Origin: Mycobacterium attenuatum | GTDB lineage: Bacteria; Actinomycetota; Actinomycetes; Mycobacteriales; Mycobacteriaceae | NCBI RefSeq assembly: GCF_900566085.1 | Contig: NZ_UPHT01000173.1 | Span: forward strand, 1 to 64,000 | Length of the DNA: 64,000 nucleotides | Reading direction: 5' to 3' | The notes under the pieces: generated by a model | Told to the model about the DNA's origin: nothing | Database searches by the model: none | What the model saw: only the letters and a program-made list of their open reading frames with translations | Part shown: positions 7,943 through 15,824 of the stretch, piece by piece | How positions within the stretch are numbered: the first letter of the stretch is position 1 | Layout of the letters: each line of letters opens with the position of its first letter | Made by a program: the position numbers and the translations under genes

Positions 7943-9214
7943 TCAGGACTCGGCACGGACGTCGAATCTGTCGAAATAGAAGCCGAACCGTTCGCGCAGG
8001 CGCTCGGCCGAGATGCCGAAATGGCGGTGTAGGTCGTAGCGGATTCGTCCGTGCTTGCCGCGCGCATTGCCGTCCAGGTACTGCTGAAAGCGTCCGCGCA
8101 CCTCGGGAGTCAATTCGACTCCACCGCACCGGTAAAGCTCTGCGAGCAACGGCATTTCGTTGCCGTTGAGCCGGTGGAAGCCGACGTCGATGCTGCGCTC
8201 GGGCGGCACTGTGGCGCGGTCGCGCACGCAGGCGCGCAGCAGCCGGCGAACTCGGTCAGTCCAGTAGTCCAGCAGCCAGTCGGCGTCGATGCTGTTGCGG
8301 CGCAGCCGGTCCGAGTAGGCGATCATGGTGACTGCCGACTGGATCACCGCGACGGGGTCGCGATGGGTGAAAACGACGGTCGCGTCGGGGAAGGTCGCCA
8401 TCAGGGCGCCCAGTTGCTCGCAATGCTGCGGGCTCTTGAGCACCCAGGTGCGGGGGCCGCGCAAGAACGTCAATGCCCGCAACACCTTTTTCAGGTAGGC
8501 GTAATGAAGGTTTTGGTCGAGTCCCAGATAGTAGTCGCGCCAATCAGGCACTCGCGCATGCCATTCCAACACATAGGAGGCCATATCCAGGTCGAGGAGC
8601 TCCACCTCCTCTTCGATGGCCTCGGGGAAGCGGTCATGCATGGCGGCCACCACCGGCGCGGTGACCATGAGTGCGTCGTGTTCCTGCTTGGCTCGCGCGT
8701 AGCGAGGGTCCACTCCGAAGATGTCGGGACCCTGGCCGCGGGCCGGGATGGGTTCCTGGCTTTCCCAGTACGGCAGTGCGCGCCGGCGTGGATCGGCGGC
8801 GATGAGGTTGACCAGGTGGGTGGTGCCCGATCGCGGCATCCCGACCACGATGAAGGGCCTCTCGATTGGGATCGATTCGATCTCGGGATACCGCTTGATC
8901 AGGTCGGTCAACGACAAGCGGTTGCGCAGCAGTCGAATCACTCGTTGCCGCAAGGTGCCGCGGGTTAGCTGGGTCAAGCCGGTGTCGCCGTCGATGGCCG
9001 CCACGTGCGCGGCCAGCCGGCCGCCAAAGCCGTCGGTGTCGTCCAGGTCGTCGGCTCCTGCCTGGTCGATCGCTTCGGCCAGCATCTGGTCGACGTCGAG
9101 TTCGACGGGCCGCGACTCGGTGAAGTTCAGCACCTGGCGCTGGATATCGGTCAGCGTGGGTGACGTCAGATCGTCGAAGTCGATGTCCTGGGTGTCACCG
9201 CCCGTAAGGTCCAC
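7943..9214 (-). CDS. PAPS-dependent sulfotransferase family protein
   Basis: The 423-residue protein carries the 5'-phosphosulfate loop GMPRSGTTHL at residues 125-134 and the 3'-phosphate motif VVFTHRDPVAVIQS near 285, the two signatures of the sulfotransferase fold. It would transfer sulfate from PAPS to a hydroxyl group of a lipid, sterol or small molecule. The 100-residue N-terminal extension is common in mycobacterial members. GTG 9214 is the start. It leads an operon with an alkylsulfatase-like MBL protein and an SDR. Pairing a sulfotransferase with a possible sulfatase suggests reversible sulfation or a shared sulfated substrate. Confidence 0.88.
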   Translation of the reverse strand: MDLTGGDTQDIDFDDLTSPTLTDIQRQVLNFTESRPVELDVDQMLAEAIDQAGADDLDDTDGFGGRLAAHVAAIDGDTGLTQLTRGTLRQRVIRLLRNRLSLTDLIKRYPEIESIPIERPFIVVGMPRSGTTHLVNLIAADPRRRALPYWESQEPIPARGQGPDIFGVDPRYARAKQEHDALMVTAPVVAAMHDRFPEAIEEEVELLDLDMASYVLEWHARVPDWRDYYLGLDQNLHYAYLKKVLRALTFLRGPRTWVLKSPQHCEQLGALMATFPDATVVFTHRDPVAVIQSAVTMIAYSDRLRRNSIDADWLLDYWTDRVRRLLRACVRDRATVPPERSIDVGFHRLNGNEMPLLAELYRCGGVELTPEVRGRFQQYLDGNARGKHGRIRYDLHRHFGISAERLRERFGFYFDRFDVRAES

Positions 9215-9274
9215 CGGGTCCCCACTCCCACGCGTCGATCGGAGTCGATCGATATGTGCCTCAGACGGTAGCCG

Positions 9275-9637
9275 GTGCTGCGCCGCCGTAGCACAGGCAT
9301 ACCCCTACCCCGGCTTCCCTGGCTACCACCCGGCGGGGACCCGCAGACGCCTTACGGGCACGATGCCGCCGGCGGAGTGCGTTTGTCCGACGAGTCCGCG
9401 GTGACTGCCGGACCCTTGCGGCTGTTCTTCGGCCACCTCGGCATCGGGCGTTTTTACATCGGATCGATTCCGATGGCCGTCACACAGCTGAGCCTCGGGC
9501 TGCTCAGCATCGTCCTAATCATGTTCTGCTTCGTCGGTTTCCCGATCTTGGTTGGTGTTGTGGTCTGGACCTTTGTCGACGCGATCATGATGTTCACCGG
9601 CAGCGTGACCGACGAATGCGGCCGAAAGCTGCGCTGA
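9275..9637 (+). CDS. TM2-domain membrane protein, N-terminus probably frameshifted
   Basis: The C-terminal 80 residues form a TM2 domain: LRLFFGHLGIGRFYIG, then two hydrophobic spans separated by a short turn, ending DAIMMFTGSVTDECGRKLR. Such proteins usually have a Tyr/Pro/Gly-rich N-terminus. A stretch reading AYPYPGFPGYHPAG does lie just upstream (about 9295-9340) but in another frame, so a one-base indel near 9335-9345 probably breaks the N-terminus. The start given is only the edge of the open frame. The function of TM2 proteins in mycobacteria is unknown. Confidence 0.7.
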   Translation: MLRRRSTGIPLPRLPWLPPGGDPQTPYGHDAAGGVRLSDESAVTAGPLRLFFGHLGIGRFYIGSIPMAVTQLSLGLLSIVLIMFCFVGFPILVGVVVWTFVDAIMMFTGSVTDECGRKLR

Positions 9638-9715
9638 AGCGCCAGGCGCGGCGACGAAACGGTACCCTGCACCGAAGGCCAGGCCGGCGCTCATTTCGGC
9701 AGGAAAGGTTGTGCG

Positions 9716-10132
9716 GTGCTCGTTGTCACTACCAATGACATTCCCGGTTGGGAGATCCAACGCGTCTGTGGAGAGGTCTTCGGACTCACCGTGCGATCAC
9801 GGAATGCCTTCTCGCAGATAGGTGCCGGCTTCAAGTCGATGTTCGGCGGGGAGCTGCAGGGCATGACCAAGAATTTGGCCGAGAGCCGCAACGAGGCGAT
9901 GGTCCGGCTGATGAACGAGGCGCGCAACAAGGGCGGTAACGCGATCATCGGGATGCGATTCGACACCACCGAACTCGGCGACGTGTGGACCGAGATCTGC
10001 GCCTACGGCACCGCGGTGCAAGCCGTACCGGTCACCGACGCCGCCCGTTACACCGCCTCGCAGCTCGGGTACGGCGGTGCGCCGCAGCCGCAGCCGCAGC
10101 CCCAGCAGCCGCAGCCCTACGGCGCGGGCTGA
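9716..10132 (+). CDS. YbjQ/UPF0145 (DUF74) family protein
   Basis: The 138-residue protein starts at GTG 9716 after an AGGAAAGG ribosome site. The DUF74 core is complete: MLVVTTNDIPGWEI, a long middle helix with NLAESRNEAMVRLMNEA, and GGNAIIGMRFDTTELG. Family members form pentameric beta-alpha rings and are predicted metal binders, with no proven activity that I know of. A proline/glutamine-rich tail (residues about 122-138) is low-complexity. It is followed 31 bases later by the Rv3748-like gene on the same strand. Confidence 0.9.
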   Translation: MLVVTTNDIPGWEIQRVCGEVFGLTVRSRNAFSQIGAGFKSMFGGELQGMTKNLAESRNEAMVRLMNEARNKGGNAIIGMRFDTTELGDVWTEICAYGTAVQAVPVTDAARYTASQLGYGGAPQPQPQPQQPQPYGAG

Positions 10133-10163
10133 GACCGGCCAAGACGGCGATAGGTTCGGCGGG

Positions 10164-10526
10164 ATGATCGTGGGGGCCTTCCTGGCCGAAGCAGCGGCGG
10201 CGGAGGACAACAAGCTCAACGTCTCCGGCGGCGTCTTGTTCCGATACGCCCTCGACGCTGACCGGTTGGCGCAATTCCTGCTCGTGGTGCTGACACAGAC
10301 CGAGACCGGCAACCCGGACCGCCGAGTCGATGTCGAGATCTGGCCCCCCACCGACGGCGAGCCGCTGCATCTGCCCTTCGAGCTGCCCGAGGCCGCCACC
10401 GCCGCCGAGGTCGGCTTCGCGATCTTCGCCATCGAGGTGACGCTACCGGTCGACGGCCGCTGGGTGATTGTGGTGACCGGCGGTGCCGGCGCGATCTCGC
10501 TTCCGCTACTGGTCAGTGGCGGTTAG
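10164..10526 (+). CDS. Conserved mycobacterial protein, Rv3748 family
   Basis: The 120-residue product MIVGAFLAEAAAAEDNKLNVSGG is a paralogue of the protein at 5537-5923, with the same landmarks (DNKLNV, LLVVLTQTE, LPVDGRWVIVV, GAISLPLLVS). The ATG at 10164 lies where the family N-terminus aligns; the longer open frame from 10077 overlaps the YbjQ gene. No function is known. It is the last chromosomal gene before the integrated element. Confidence 0.85.
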   Translation: MIVGAFLAEAAAAEDNKLNVSGGVLFRYALDADRLAQFLLVVLTQTETGNPDRRVDVEIWPPTDGEPLHLPFELPEAATAAEVGFAIFAIEVTLPVDGRWVIVVTGGAGAISLPLLVSGG

Positions 10527-10617
10527 TCGCGGCGGCCTGGCCGCTGCGTCAGCGATTTGGCTGCCCTGACGCATTCATGACGGACCGGGGCGCAGCTGAC
10601 CACGGGCGATTGTTGAC

Positions 10618-10641
10618 AGCGCTATCACCCGTGATAGCGCT
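10618..10641. terminator. Perfect 11-bp-arm palindrome, terminator or operator
   Basis: Arms AGCGCTATCAC (10618-10628) and GTGATAGCGCT (10631-10641) are perfect complements separated by CC, followed by a run of four T (10641-10644). A stem this strong after the Rv3748-like stop fits a terminator. The short loop and an overlapping TTGACA (10613-10618) would also fit a repressor operator at a promoter. Confidence 0.5.
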
Positions 10642-10759
10642 TTTCCGACTCGCATGCCTGGCAGTTCGGTGATGCTGGTGTGGCCCGTGTGACCTGTTTC
10701 GCTCGTCAGGAGCGTTAGCACCTAGATGTGCCTTGACCAGCGGATACCTTGACAATAAG

Positions 10760-10785
10760 GGCGGTGGCGGAGGGATTTGAACCCT
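10760..10785. repeat. attL: 26-bp copy of the tRNA-Ser(CGA) 3' end
   Basis: Bases 10760-10785 are identical to 21844-21869, which span the last 24 bases of the tRNA-Ser gene plus two bases beyond it. Identity stops on both sides. A fragment of a tRNA 3' end at one edge and the whole tRNA at the other is the mark of tyrosine-integrase insertion into a tRNA gene. This copy is the displaced chromosomal half-site. Confidence 0.93.
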
Positions 10786-10879
10786 ATTCAGCTACCTGGT
10801 CAAAGGGCATAAACTGCCTACTAAGTGCGGAAATACATCACCGTTAGTAACCATAGTTATCGGCTTCTGACAGGGTTTT

Positions 10880-10897
10880 GTGTCCAAACGGGGTCCA
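10880..10897. repeat. Candidate arm-type integrase site, left end
   Basis: An 18-bp sequence (GTGTCCAAACGGGGTCCA) is repeated exactly at 21755-21772 in the same orientation. The two copies lie 95 and 72 bases inside the two att cores. In the excised circle they would flank the core, as arm-type sites of tyrosine integrases do. This copy lies in the 137-base non-coding left end. Confidence 0.6.
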
Positions 10898-10922
10898 CCG
10901 GGGCAACTCCTCGGCCCCCTGT

Positions 10923-11222
10923 CTACATGGCTCGCTTGCGGTACCGGTTCAGCACGAACAGTTCGGCGAGTGACCATGAGAACGCCGGGGCCAGGGCGGC
11001 CTCGTATTCGACGTCATCAACCCTCTTCCGGCGGTGTTGGGCACCGTTGGCGGCCAAGCGTGCAGCGGCGGAGGTAATGACCGCGGTGATCTCGTCGTGA
11101 GGTTCGTTGCCGGTGAAACCCTGCCCTCGGGTGTAGGCCTTCGCCATCGTCGTGACGATGGGGACGACCGTCGCCACGTCGCCATCAATAAGCGACGTGA
11201 CGTCGGCCGGATCGACTGGCAT
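10923..11222 (-). CDS. Head-tail connector-like protein
   Basis: The 99-residue protein MPVDPADVTSLIDGDVATVVPIVTTMAKAYTRGQGF is all-helical in appearance and ends in AFSWSLAELFVLNRYRKRAM. That tail, the size and the place directly after the capsid gene match mycobacteriophage head-to-tail connector (gp6-like) proteins, which cap the portal and receive the tail. Its ATG overlaps the capsid stop by one base. It is the last gene before attL. In a satellite without tails it would be the interface to a helper-phage tail. Confidence 0.65.
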   Translation of the reverse strand: MPVDPADVTSLIDGDVATVVPIVTTMAKAYTRGQGFTGNEPHDEITAVITSAAARLAANGAQHRRKRVDDVEYEAALAPAFSWSLAELFVLNRYRKRAM

Positions 11223-12082
11223 TAGCTACCGGTCTCACTGAGCAGGGTGACAGCCTCGGCCTGCAACAGTGCGGTGTCCCACCGGGACACGACCCTGATG
11301 CCGATGCTGTCGTAGTCGCCCCAGGTTTGGTCGAGGATCTTGACTTCGGCGTTGACGTCGCGGGCCACGACGACTTTGGAGAAGTCGACCAGTCCGACGC
11401 GGGCGTTGCCGGCCGAGTCGGGGATGTTGTCGGTGATGATCACTGGCAGCCCCAGCAGCCGGAAGTCGGTTCCGTTCTGGATGGTGTTGGGGTCGATCAC
11501 GTAGCGCTTATCGCCGGTGCCGACCTTGACCTTGCGGATCGCGGCGAAAGTGGCCGCAGTCATCACCCAGTGGGTCGGAGAGACCTTGTTGCCCTGGGCT
11601 GTGGCCAGGCCGTCGATCAGCGAGTCGGGGTCGGTAAGGTTCAGGGTGCCGGTGGCGATTCCGCTGGCCCGCAGGATGCCCTTGATGGTGTTGGAGCTGC
11701 CGGTACCATCCCAGAGGGCTGCGTCCAGGGCGTTGGCGACGTCGGTGACCAACCGGGTCTGTAGGACGGACTCGAGGCCGACGACGGAGGTGCGGATCAA
11801 TTCGTTGGACAGCTTCACCAAAACCTTGAGGCCCTTGAGCGTCGAGGGCAGTAGGGTCACTTCGTCGAAAGCGACATCACCATCGCTGATTTGGCTGCCT
11901 TCGGCTACGAAGCCGGCGGTGACACCGCTGACGATCCTGGGCACCCGCACGGGGCTGGACGAGTCGAGGACGACGGGGCCGGCGGCCAGGAACGTCGAGG
12001 CCTGCTCAAGGGGCTGTACAAGCAGGCTGGCGACCTGCGACTGAATGAGGGTGGAATTACCGCTGGTGACTTCGATGGTCAC
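11222..12082 (-). CDS. Major capsid protein, HK97 fold
   Basis: The 286-residue protein has the pattern of HK97-fold phage capsids: an early FVAEGSQISDGDVAFDEVTLLPSTLKGLKVLVKLSNELI segment (E-loop and spine helix) and later ALDAALWDGTGSSNTIKGIL, HWVMTAATFAAIRKVK and GDKRYVIDPN, with RVGLVDFSKVVVARD near the end. It lacks a long N-terminal delta domain, and no protease gene is nearby, so assembly probably relies on the separate upstream scaffold-like protein. GTG 12082 is the start used; there is no strong ribosome site. Confidence 0.9.
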   Translation of the reverse strand: MTIEVTSGNSTLIQSQVASLLVQPLEQASTFLAAGPVVLDSSSPVRVPRIVSGVTAGFVAEGSQISDGDVAFDEVTLLPSTLKGLKVLVKLSNELIRTSVVGLESVLQTRLVTDVANALDAALWDGTGSSNTIKGILRASGIATGTLNLTDPDSLIDGLATAQGNKVSPTHWVMTAATFAAIRKVKVGTGDKRYVIDPNTIQNGTDFRLLGLPVIITDNIPDSAGNARVGLVDFSKVVVARDVNAEVKILDQTWGDYDSIGIRVVSRWDTALLQAEAVTLLSETGS

Positions 12083-12178
12083 GATGAGTCCTTACGTGTG
12101 TCGGTTGGGGGAGGTTCGACACGCCGCCAGGACGTCAATCGCGATCGGGCACCAGGCCCTGAGTTGAGTGTAGCGCGC

Positions 12179-12628
12179 TCAAGTCCGTTCTTTGAGCATC
12201 TGCAGCAGGGAGAACGGCTGCGAGGACGATCCGCGGTTGCCTTGGCCGATGTCCCCGGTGGGCCGGCGACTGGCCAGGTGTGGCTTGCTGGCAAGCAACT
12301 CGTCGATCGCGGCCGCCAGTGCGTCGGCGTCGTCGAGGTGTTCCTCGGCGTACACCAAGTCGGTGGGGTCGGCCAATCGGCCTGTAGCGCGAACGAGTTC
12401 GGTGTGTAGGCGGCGGGCCAGGGTGTCGGCCTGGTGGGCGCGCTGCCGGTACTTGCCGTTCTCCCTGCGGAGTTGTTCGACGACTTCGCGGGGGAAGGAT
12501 TCGGACTGTTCGTCGGGTTGGTCGATGTCGTGGCCAGTTTCGCCGCCCTGTTCCTGTTCGACGTCGTCGGCGACGTCCGCGGGCTGGTCCTCGGCCGTTG
12601 TTTCCTCGGTGGCGGCTGCCTCGGTCAT
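12179..12628 (-). CDS. Scaffold-like structural protein
   Basis: The 149-residue protein starts at ATG 12628 (MTEAAATEETTAEDQP). The first 55 residues are very acidic and probably disordered. Then follows a charged helix, REVVEQLRRENGKYRQRAHQADTLARRLHTELVRA, likely a coiled coil, and a Ser/Gln-rich end. Composition, length and location between portal and capsid genes fit phage scaffolding proteins. ATG overlaps the stop of the preceding small gene (ATGA). The longer open frame upstream is not used. Confidence 0.7.
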   Translation of the reverse strand: MTEAAATEETTAEDQPADVADDVEQEQGGETGHDIDQPDEQSESFPREVVEQLRRENGKYRQRAHQADTLARRLHTELVRATGRLADPTDLVYAEEHLDDADALAAAIDELLASKPHLASRRPTGDIGQGNRGSSSQPFSLLQMLKERT

Positions 12629-12807
12629 GATGCTGTCCTCTCGGTGGAGTTGGTGTCGCTGACGGCGTCGGCGAGATCGGTGGCTAGTTGAAGGGCTTCG
12701 GCTGAGGTGAGGCCGAACGTTAGGCCGATGATCCGCAGGCGAATTGGCCGCCATGACTGGTGTACAACACCCACTTTGGCGTCGAAGTTGCGTGCGCTAA
12801 GCCGCAT
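12625..12807 (-). CDS. Small element protein between portal and scaffold
   Basis: The 60-residue basic protein MRLSARNFDAKVGVVHQSWRPIRL overlaps the portal stop by 11 bases and the scaffold start by four (ATGA). This packing argues that it is translated, although I do not recognise a family. The second half (TSAEALQLATDLADAVSD) is a predicted helix. A small assembly or head protein is a reasonable guess. Confidence 0.6.
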   Translation of the reverse strand: MRLSARNFDAKVGVVHQSWRPIRLRIIGLTFGLTSAEALQLATDLADAVSDTNSTERTAS

Positions 12808-14140
12808 TGGAGTTCACCTGCCCTGCGGAGGTTTCCGTGGCGCGGGCCGCGGCGATCTTGGCGATCTCGTCGTCGGGGTAGCCGAGCTTGCCCAGCGCGT
12901 AGGTTACGGGCAGGATGCCCGCCTGCACCAACTTCACGGTGGCATCGGCCTCTTGGGCGACCGAGCGGGTAGCGGCGTCGGCCCAGTGGACGCGGATGTT
13001 GTCGATCGTGTTCGGGTCACGGCCATCTCGCACCGCGATCATCAGTCGGGCGACCTGCTCCCAAGCGCGACCAAATGTCTGTTGGCGGGCTTCGGCTCGG
13101 GCGGTGAGACTCGCCTCGGCCGCACGCAGCGCGTCGGCACTGGCCGGGTTGTCAGTAAACACTCCAACGTAGTGGGCGGGAAGCGTTGACACCGCCATGA
13201 TTTGACCCAGGATCACCCGTACCGATGCCTCGTAACCCGCGAGGTCGGCGGCCTGCAATTGCCCAAACTTCGCTTCGTTGTTCTCCGAGATCATGGCCCG
13301 GTGCCCCTCGGGGATCGGATTAACCTCGGTCATCACTGGCTGATCGTCGTCGTCGAGGACGGGATTGCCGTCGTCGTCGAGTACCGGCTCCTCGGTCAGC
13401 TCGATGCCCGTAGCCCACCGGCGTGGTCGGCCAACGTATTCGGAGGTCACCATCATGTCGGCCAGCGACTTGTTCAGGGCATCCACCAAAGGTTTGAGGT
13501 CGTCGATTTCCGAACTGCCCCAGTCGCCGACGATGCGGTCGGTGTTGCGCAGGTTGACCACCGGGACCACGCCGAGCGGGTTCGCGATCTCCTCCAAGGT
13601 GCGGTAGCCCACCGTTGTAGATCCGGTCTGGTTGGCCCTCAAACGCACAATCTGATCCGGCAGGTACAGCACGGCTTCGGTGGTGTTGCGGATCTTGTCT
13701 TCCCAGCGTTTGACGGCGGCCACGACGGTGCGGGTGCCCGGATCGAGCTGGACAGCAACCTGTTTCGCGCTCTCGACGGTCACCTTTGGGCGGCCAAACT
13801 GATCGGCCCACACGATCACGTAGGAGTCGCCGAGCAGCAAGGCTTCGCGGTGGGCAACACCACTGGTCTGGTCGAGGTCGTTGCGTACCCAGTCGGCCCA
13901 CAGCTCGGCGTCGCCGGTGAATCCGGTGATCCGAAGCCGTTCGGCCAGTGCGGTCACGGCCAGCCGGGGAATGTTGGAGGCCATCAGCCCGAACCTGTTG
14001 CCCAGAGCCACTTTTGCTTCCGGGGACAGGAATGCCAGGGGTTGAGTGCCGGTGTAGTAGCGGTCCAGGTCGGCGTAACGGGCGGCGGGCTCGCTGAGCC
14101 GCTGCATCATCTGCTGAATCTGTTCTTCACGGGTTGTCAT
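12797..14140 (-). CDS. Portal protein, SPP1 gp6-like
   Basis: The 447-residue protein starts MTTREEQIQQMMQRLSEPAARYADLDRYYTG, the typical opening of SPP1-gp6-type portals. Other landmarks are ASNIPRLAVTALAERLRITGF, a central acidic wing (DDDGNPVLDDDDQP), and GQIMAVSTLPAHYVG with ASADALRAAEASLTARAEARQ, the portal stem and crown helices. It forms the dodecameric gate through which DNA enters the head. ATG 14140 overlaps the terminase stop (ATGA). Length is normal, so it looks functional. Confidence 0.92.
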   Translation of the reverse strand: MTTREEQIQQMMQRLSEPAARYADLDRYYTGTQPLAFLSPEAKVALGNRFGLMASNIPRLAVTALAERLRITGFTGDAELWADWVRNDLDQTSGVAHREALLLGDSYVIVWADQFGRPKVTVESAKQVAVQLDPGTRTVVAAVKRWEDKIRNTTEAVLYLPDQIVRLRANQTGSTTVGYRTLEEIANPLGVVPVVNLRNTDRIVGDWGSSEIDDLKPLVDALNKSLADMMVTSEYVGRPRRWATGIELTEEPVLDDDGNPVLDDDDQPVMTEVNPIPEGHRAMISENNEAKFGQLQAADLAGYEASVRVILGQIMAVSTLPAHYVGVFTDNPASADALRAAEASLTARAEARQQTFGRAWEQVARLMIAVRDGRDPNTIDNIRVHWADAATRSVAQEADATVKLVQAGILPVTYALGKLGYPDDEIAKIAAARATETSAGQVNSNAA

Positions 14141-15591
14141 GAGGCAAAGCTCCTTACTCGCTTACGGTTTCGTTGTTGGTGCCACGCCGCGCGGTCGTAG
14201 GCCACGATGGCGGCCACGGCGGCGTCGATCTTGCGGGGCGACCCGCGCTTGTCTTTGGAGACGAGGTCACCCATCGGTGTCGTCTTGGCGATGCAGTGTG
14301 CGACGTGGGCTGCCATCCGCAGATCACCGTCATGAGTGACCACGCGCGTCACAACCGCCTGATACAAACGGTCGGTGGCCGGGGCCATCCGCGCGGCGTG
14401 GGCAGTATTCCATTCCAAGACACGGCGCTCACCGTGCCGCTTGGCCCAGTCCTCGATCTCCGAACGCCAGCCCCACGGGTCGGCCGCCAGCTCAGCCACG
14501 TCGTAGCGGGCGAACGCCACATCGACCGCGCGGGTCACGTCTTCCCGTGGAACACGCCACCGCAGATCGCCGGGGTTCTCCCACAGGCCTTCCACCCATA
14601 GGTGGCCATCGAGGGTGCAACCCACCAGCGCGGTCGAGTCGCCCGACGCGGACCCATCGAACGCCAGCACCACACGCTCCCGCGGCGTCACCCTGCGCTC
14701 GGTACCGCAGGCATCCCATGCTCCCCACGGCAGCCATGCCTCAACACCGGTCACCCACTGACCCAGGCGTAGTTGCCGAAACACCGGCTCCCGGATCGTC
14801 TTCCGGGCTGCCTCGATTCCATCTTCGGACAGGAACGGCTTGCGACACGCCAACGCCGGATTGCCCACCCGCCAGGCCTGCCGATCATCGGCCGCGCACC
14901 CCTCCGGCGCGGCGAACTCACGGAAGTAGAAAGCGGGATCGTCACCGGTACGTCCATGCTCCACCAACCGCCACATGATCGAATCAGGGGAGCTGGCCGG
15001 TGTCGAGATCGCCAGTGTCAGCGACTCGGGACGCTTGCCGGCCACCGAAGTCACTGCCTCCCAAACCGCTTCAGTGACAACGTGTAATTCGTCAACAATT
15101 TGCAAGCTGGGGTCATGCCCATGCAGCGCACCGACCTCGGCCGGCAACGGCAACAACGTGGCGTCGTTCTCCGGCAGGTACAGGCGATCGGCGTAAACCT
15201 GAACCCGCTCCTCCAACACCGGGTTCAGCTCCACCATGCGCTTGGCGTACTTGAGAGTGATGTTGGCTTGGCGTTGATCGGTGGCGACTACCAGAACCTC
15301 GGCGCTGGGCGGACCGACGAACATTTCCGCGATACCCAGCGCGGCGGCAAGCATCGTCTTACCGTTGGCACGCGGAATCGACACCAAAGCGGTACGGATA
15401 CCGGGCGCGAACGCTCCCCGAATGATCTCACGCTGAAAAGCCCTGAGATCGAAGGGCTTACCGGCACCTAGACCGCGAGGGGTCACCAGGTACTCACCAA
15501 TGAACCGTTCGCGGCGCTTTGCGCGGCCTCTAGGCCAGTCATTGAACGACAGCGGCTCGGCCGTGACCGTTCCTTTCGGGCCAGCCCTCAT
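14137..15591 (-). CDS. Terminase large subunit
   Basis: This is the 484-residue DNA-packaging motor and nuclease. The Walker A-like loop PRANGKT is at residues 73-79 and the Walker B IVDELH near 165-170. The C-terminal RNase H-like nuclease begins LAFDGSASGDSTALV and has later acidic clusters (ELAADPWGW, KIDAAVAAIVAYDRA). Order and length are those of a complete enzyme. No small terminase gene is recognisable; the HNH gene lies upstream, an arrangement used by many HK97-type packaging modules. The start at ATG 15591 lacks a strong ribosome site. Confidence 0.92.
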   Translation of the reverse strand: MRAGPKGTVTAEPLSFNDWPRGRAKRRERFIGEYLVTPRGLGAGKPFDLRAFQREIIRGAFAPGIRTALVSIPRANGKTMLAAALGIAEMFVGPPSAEVLVVATDQRQANITLKYAKRMVELNPVLEERVQVYADRLYLPENDATLLPLPAEVGALHGHDPSLQIVDELHVVTEAVWEAVTSVAGKRPESLTLAISTPASSPDSIMWRLVEHGRTGDDPAFYFREFAAPEGCAADDRQAWRVGNPALACRKPFLSEDGIEAARKTIREPVFRQLRLGQWVTGVEAWLPWGAWDACGTERRVTPRERVVLAFDGSASGDSTALVGCTLDGHLWVEGLWENPGDLRWRVPREDVTRAVDVAFARYDVAELAADPWGWRSEIEDWAKRHGERRVLEWNTAHAARMAPATDRLYQAVVTRVVTHDGDLRMAAHVAHCIAKTTPMGDLVSKDKRGSPRKIDAAVAAIVAYDRAAWHQQRNRKRVRSFAS

Positions 15592-15605
15592 GGGAGACTC
15601 CCGAC

Positions 15606-15824
15606 GTGGCTATTGAAGTGAAGTTGACCGCGGATACGTCGTCCGATCTGCACAGCGGCGAAGGAGATTGGTTCGAATTCCTGCCAAGCGGAGTGCTTGC
15701 TCTCCACTTTGGCGACGGAATCCAGGCCCCGCAGTACTACTCCCCGCACGCCTGGGAGTACGTGTCCTCCGACCAACCGCCGGGAAAACCCAAACAACAG
15801 TCGACGCCCAGACAGATCTACTGA
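15606..15824 (+). CDS. Small plus-strand gene between terminase and HNH genes
   Basis: The 72-residue product MAIEVKLTADTSSDLHSGEGDWFEFLPSGVLALHFGDG, from GTG 15606, is read opposite to all neighbours. It has a balanced composition, alternating hydrophobic strands, and a proline/glutamine tail. The YYSPHAWEYV segment faintly recalls KTSC-type small phage proteins, but I cannot assign it. A lone reversed gene in a tight operon fits a cargo ('moron') gene expressed in the integrated state. It overlaps the HNH gene end by seven bases. It could still be a chance frame. Confidence 0.55.
   Translation: MAIEVKLTADTSSDLHSGEGDWFEFLPSGVLALHFGDGIQAPQYYSPHAWEYVSSDQPPGKPKQQSTPRQIY

Noticed and set aside
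8051..8968. 305-residue plus-strand frame opposite the sulfotransferase gene
   Set aside because: High-GC shadow frame; histidine/glycine-rich translation without domain features.
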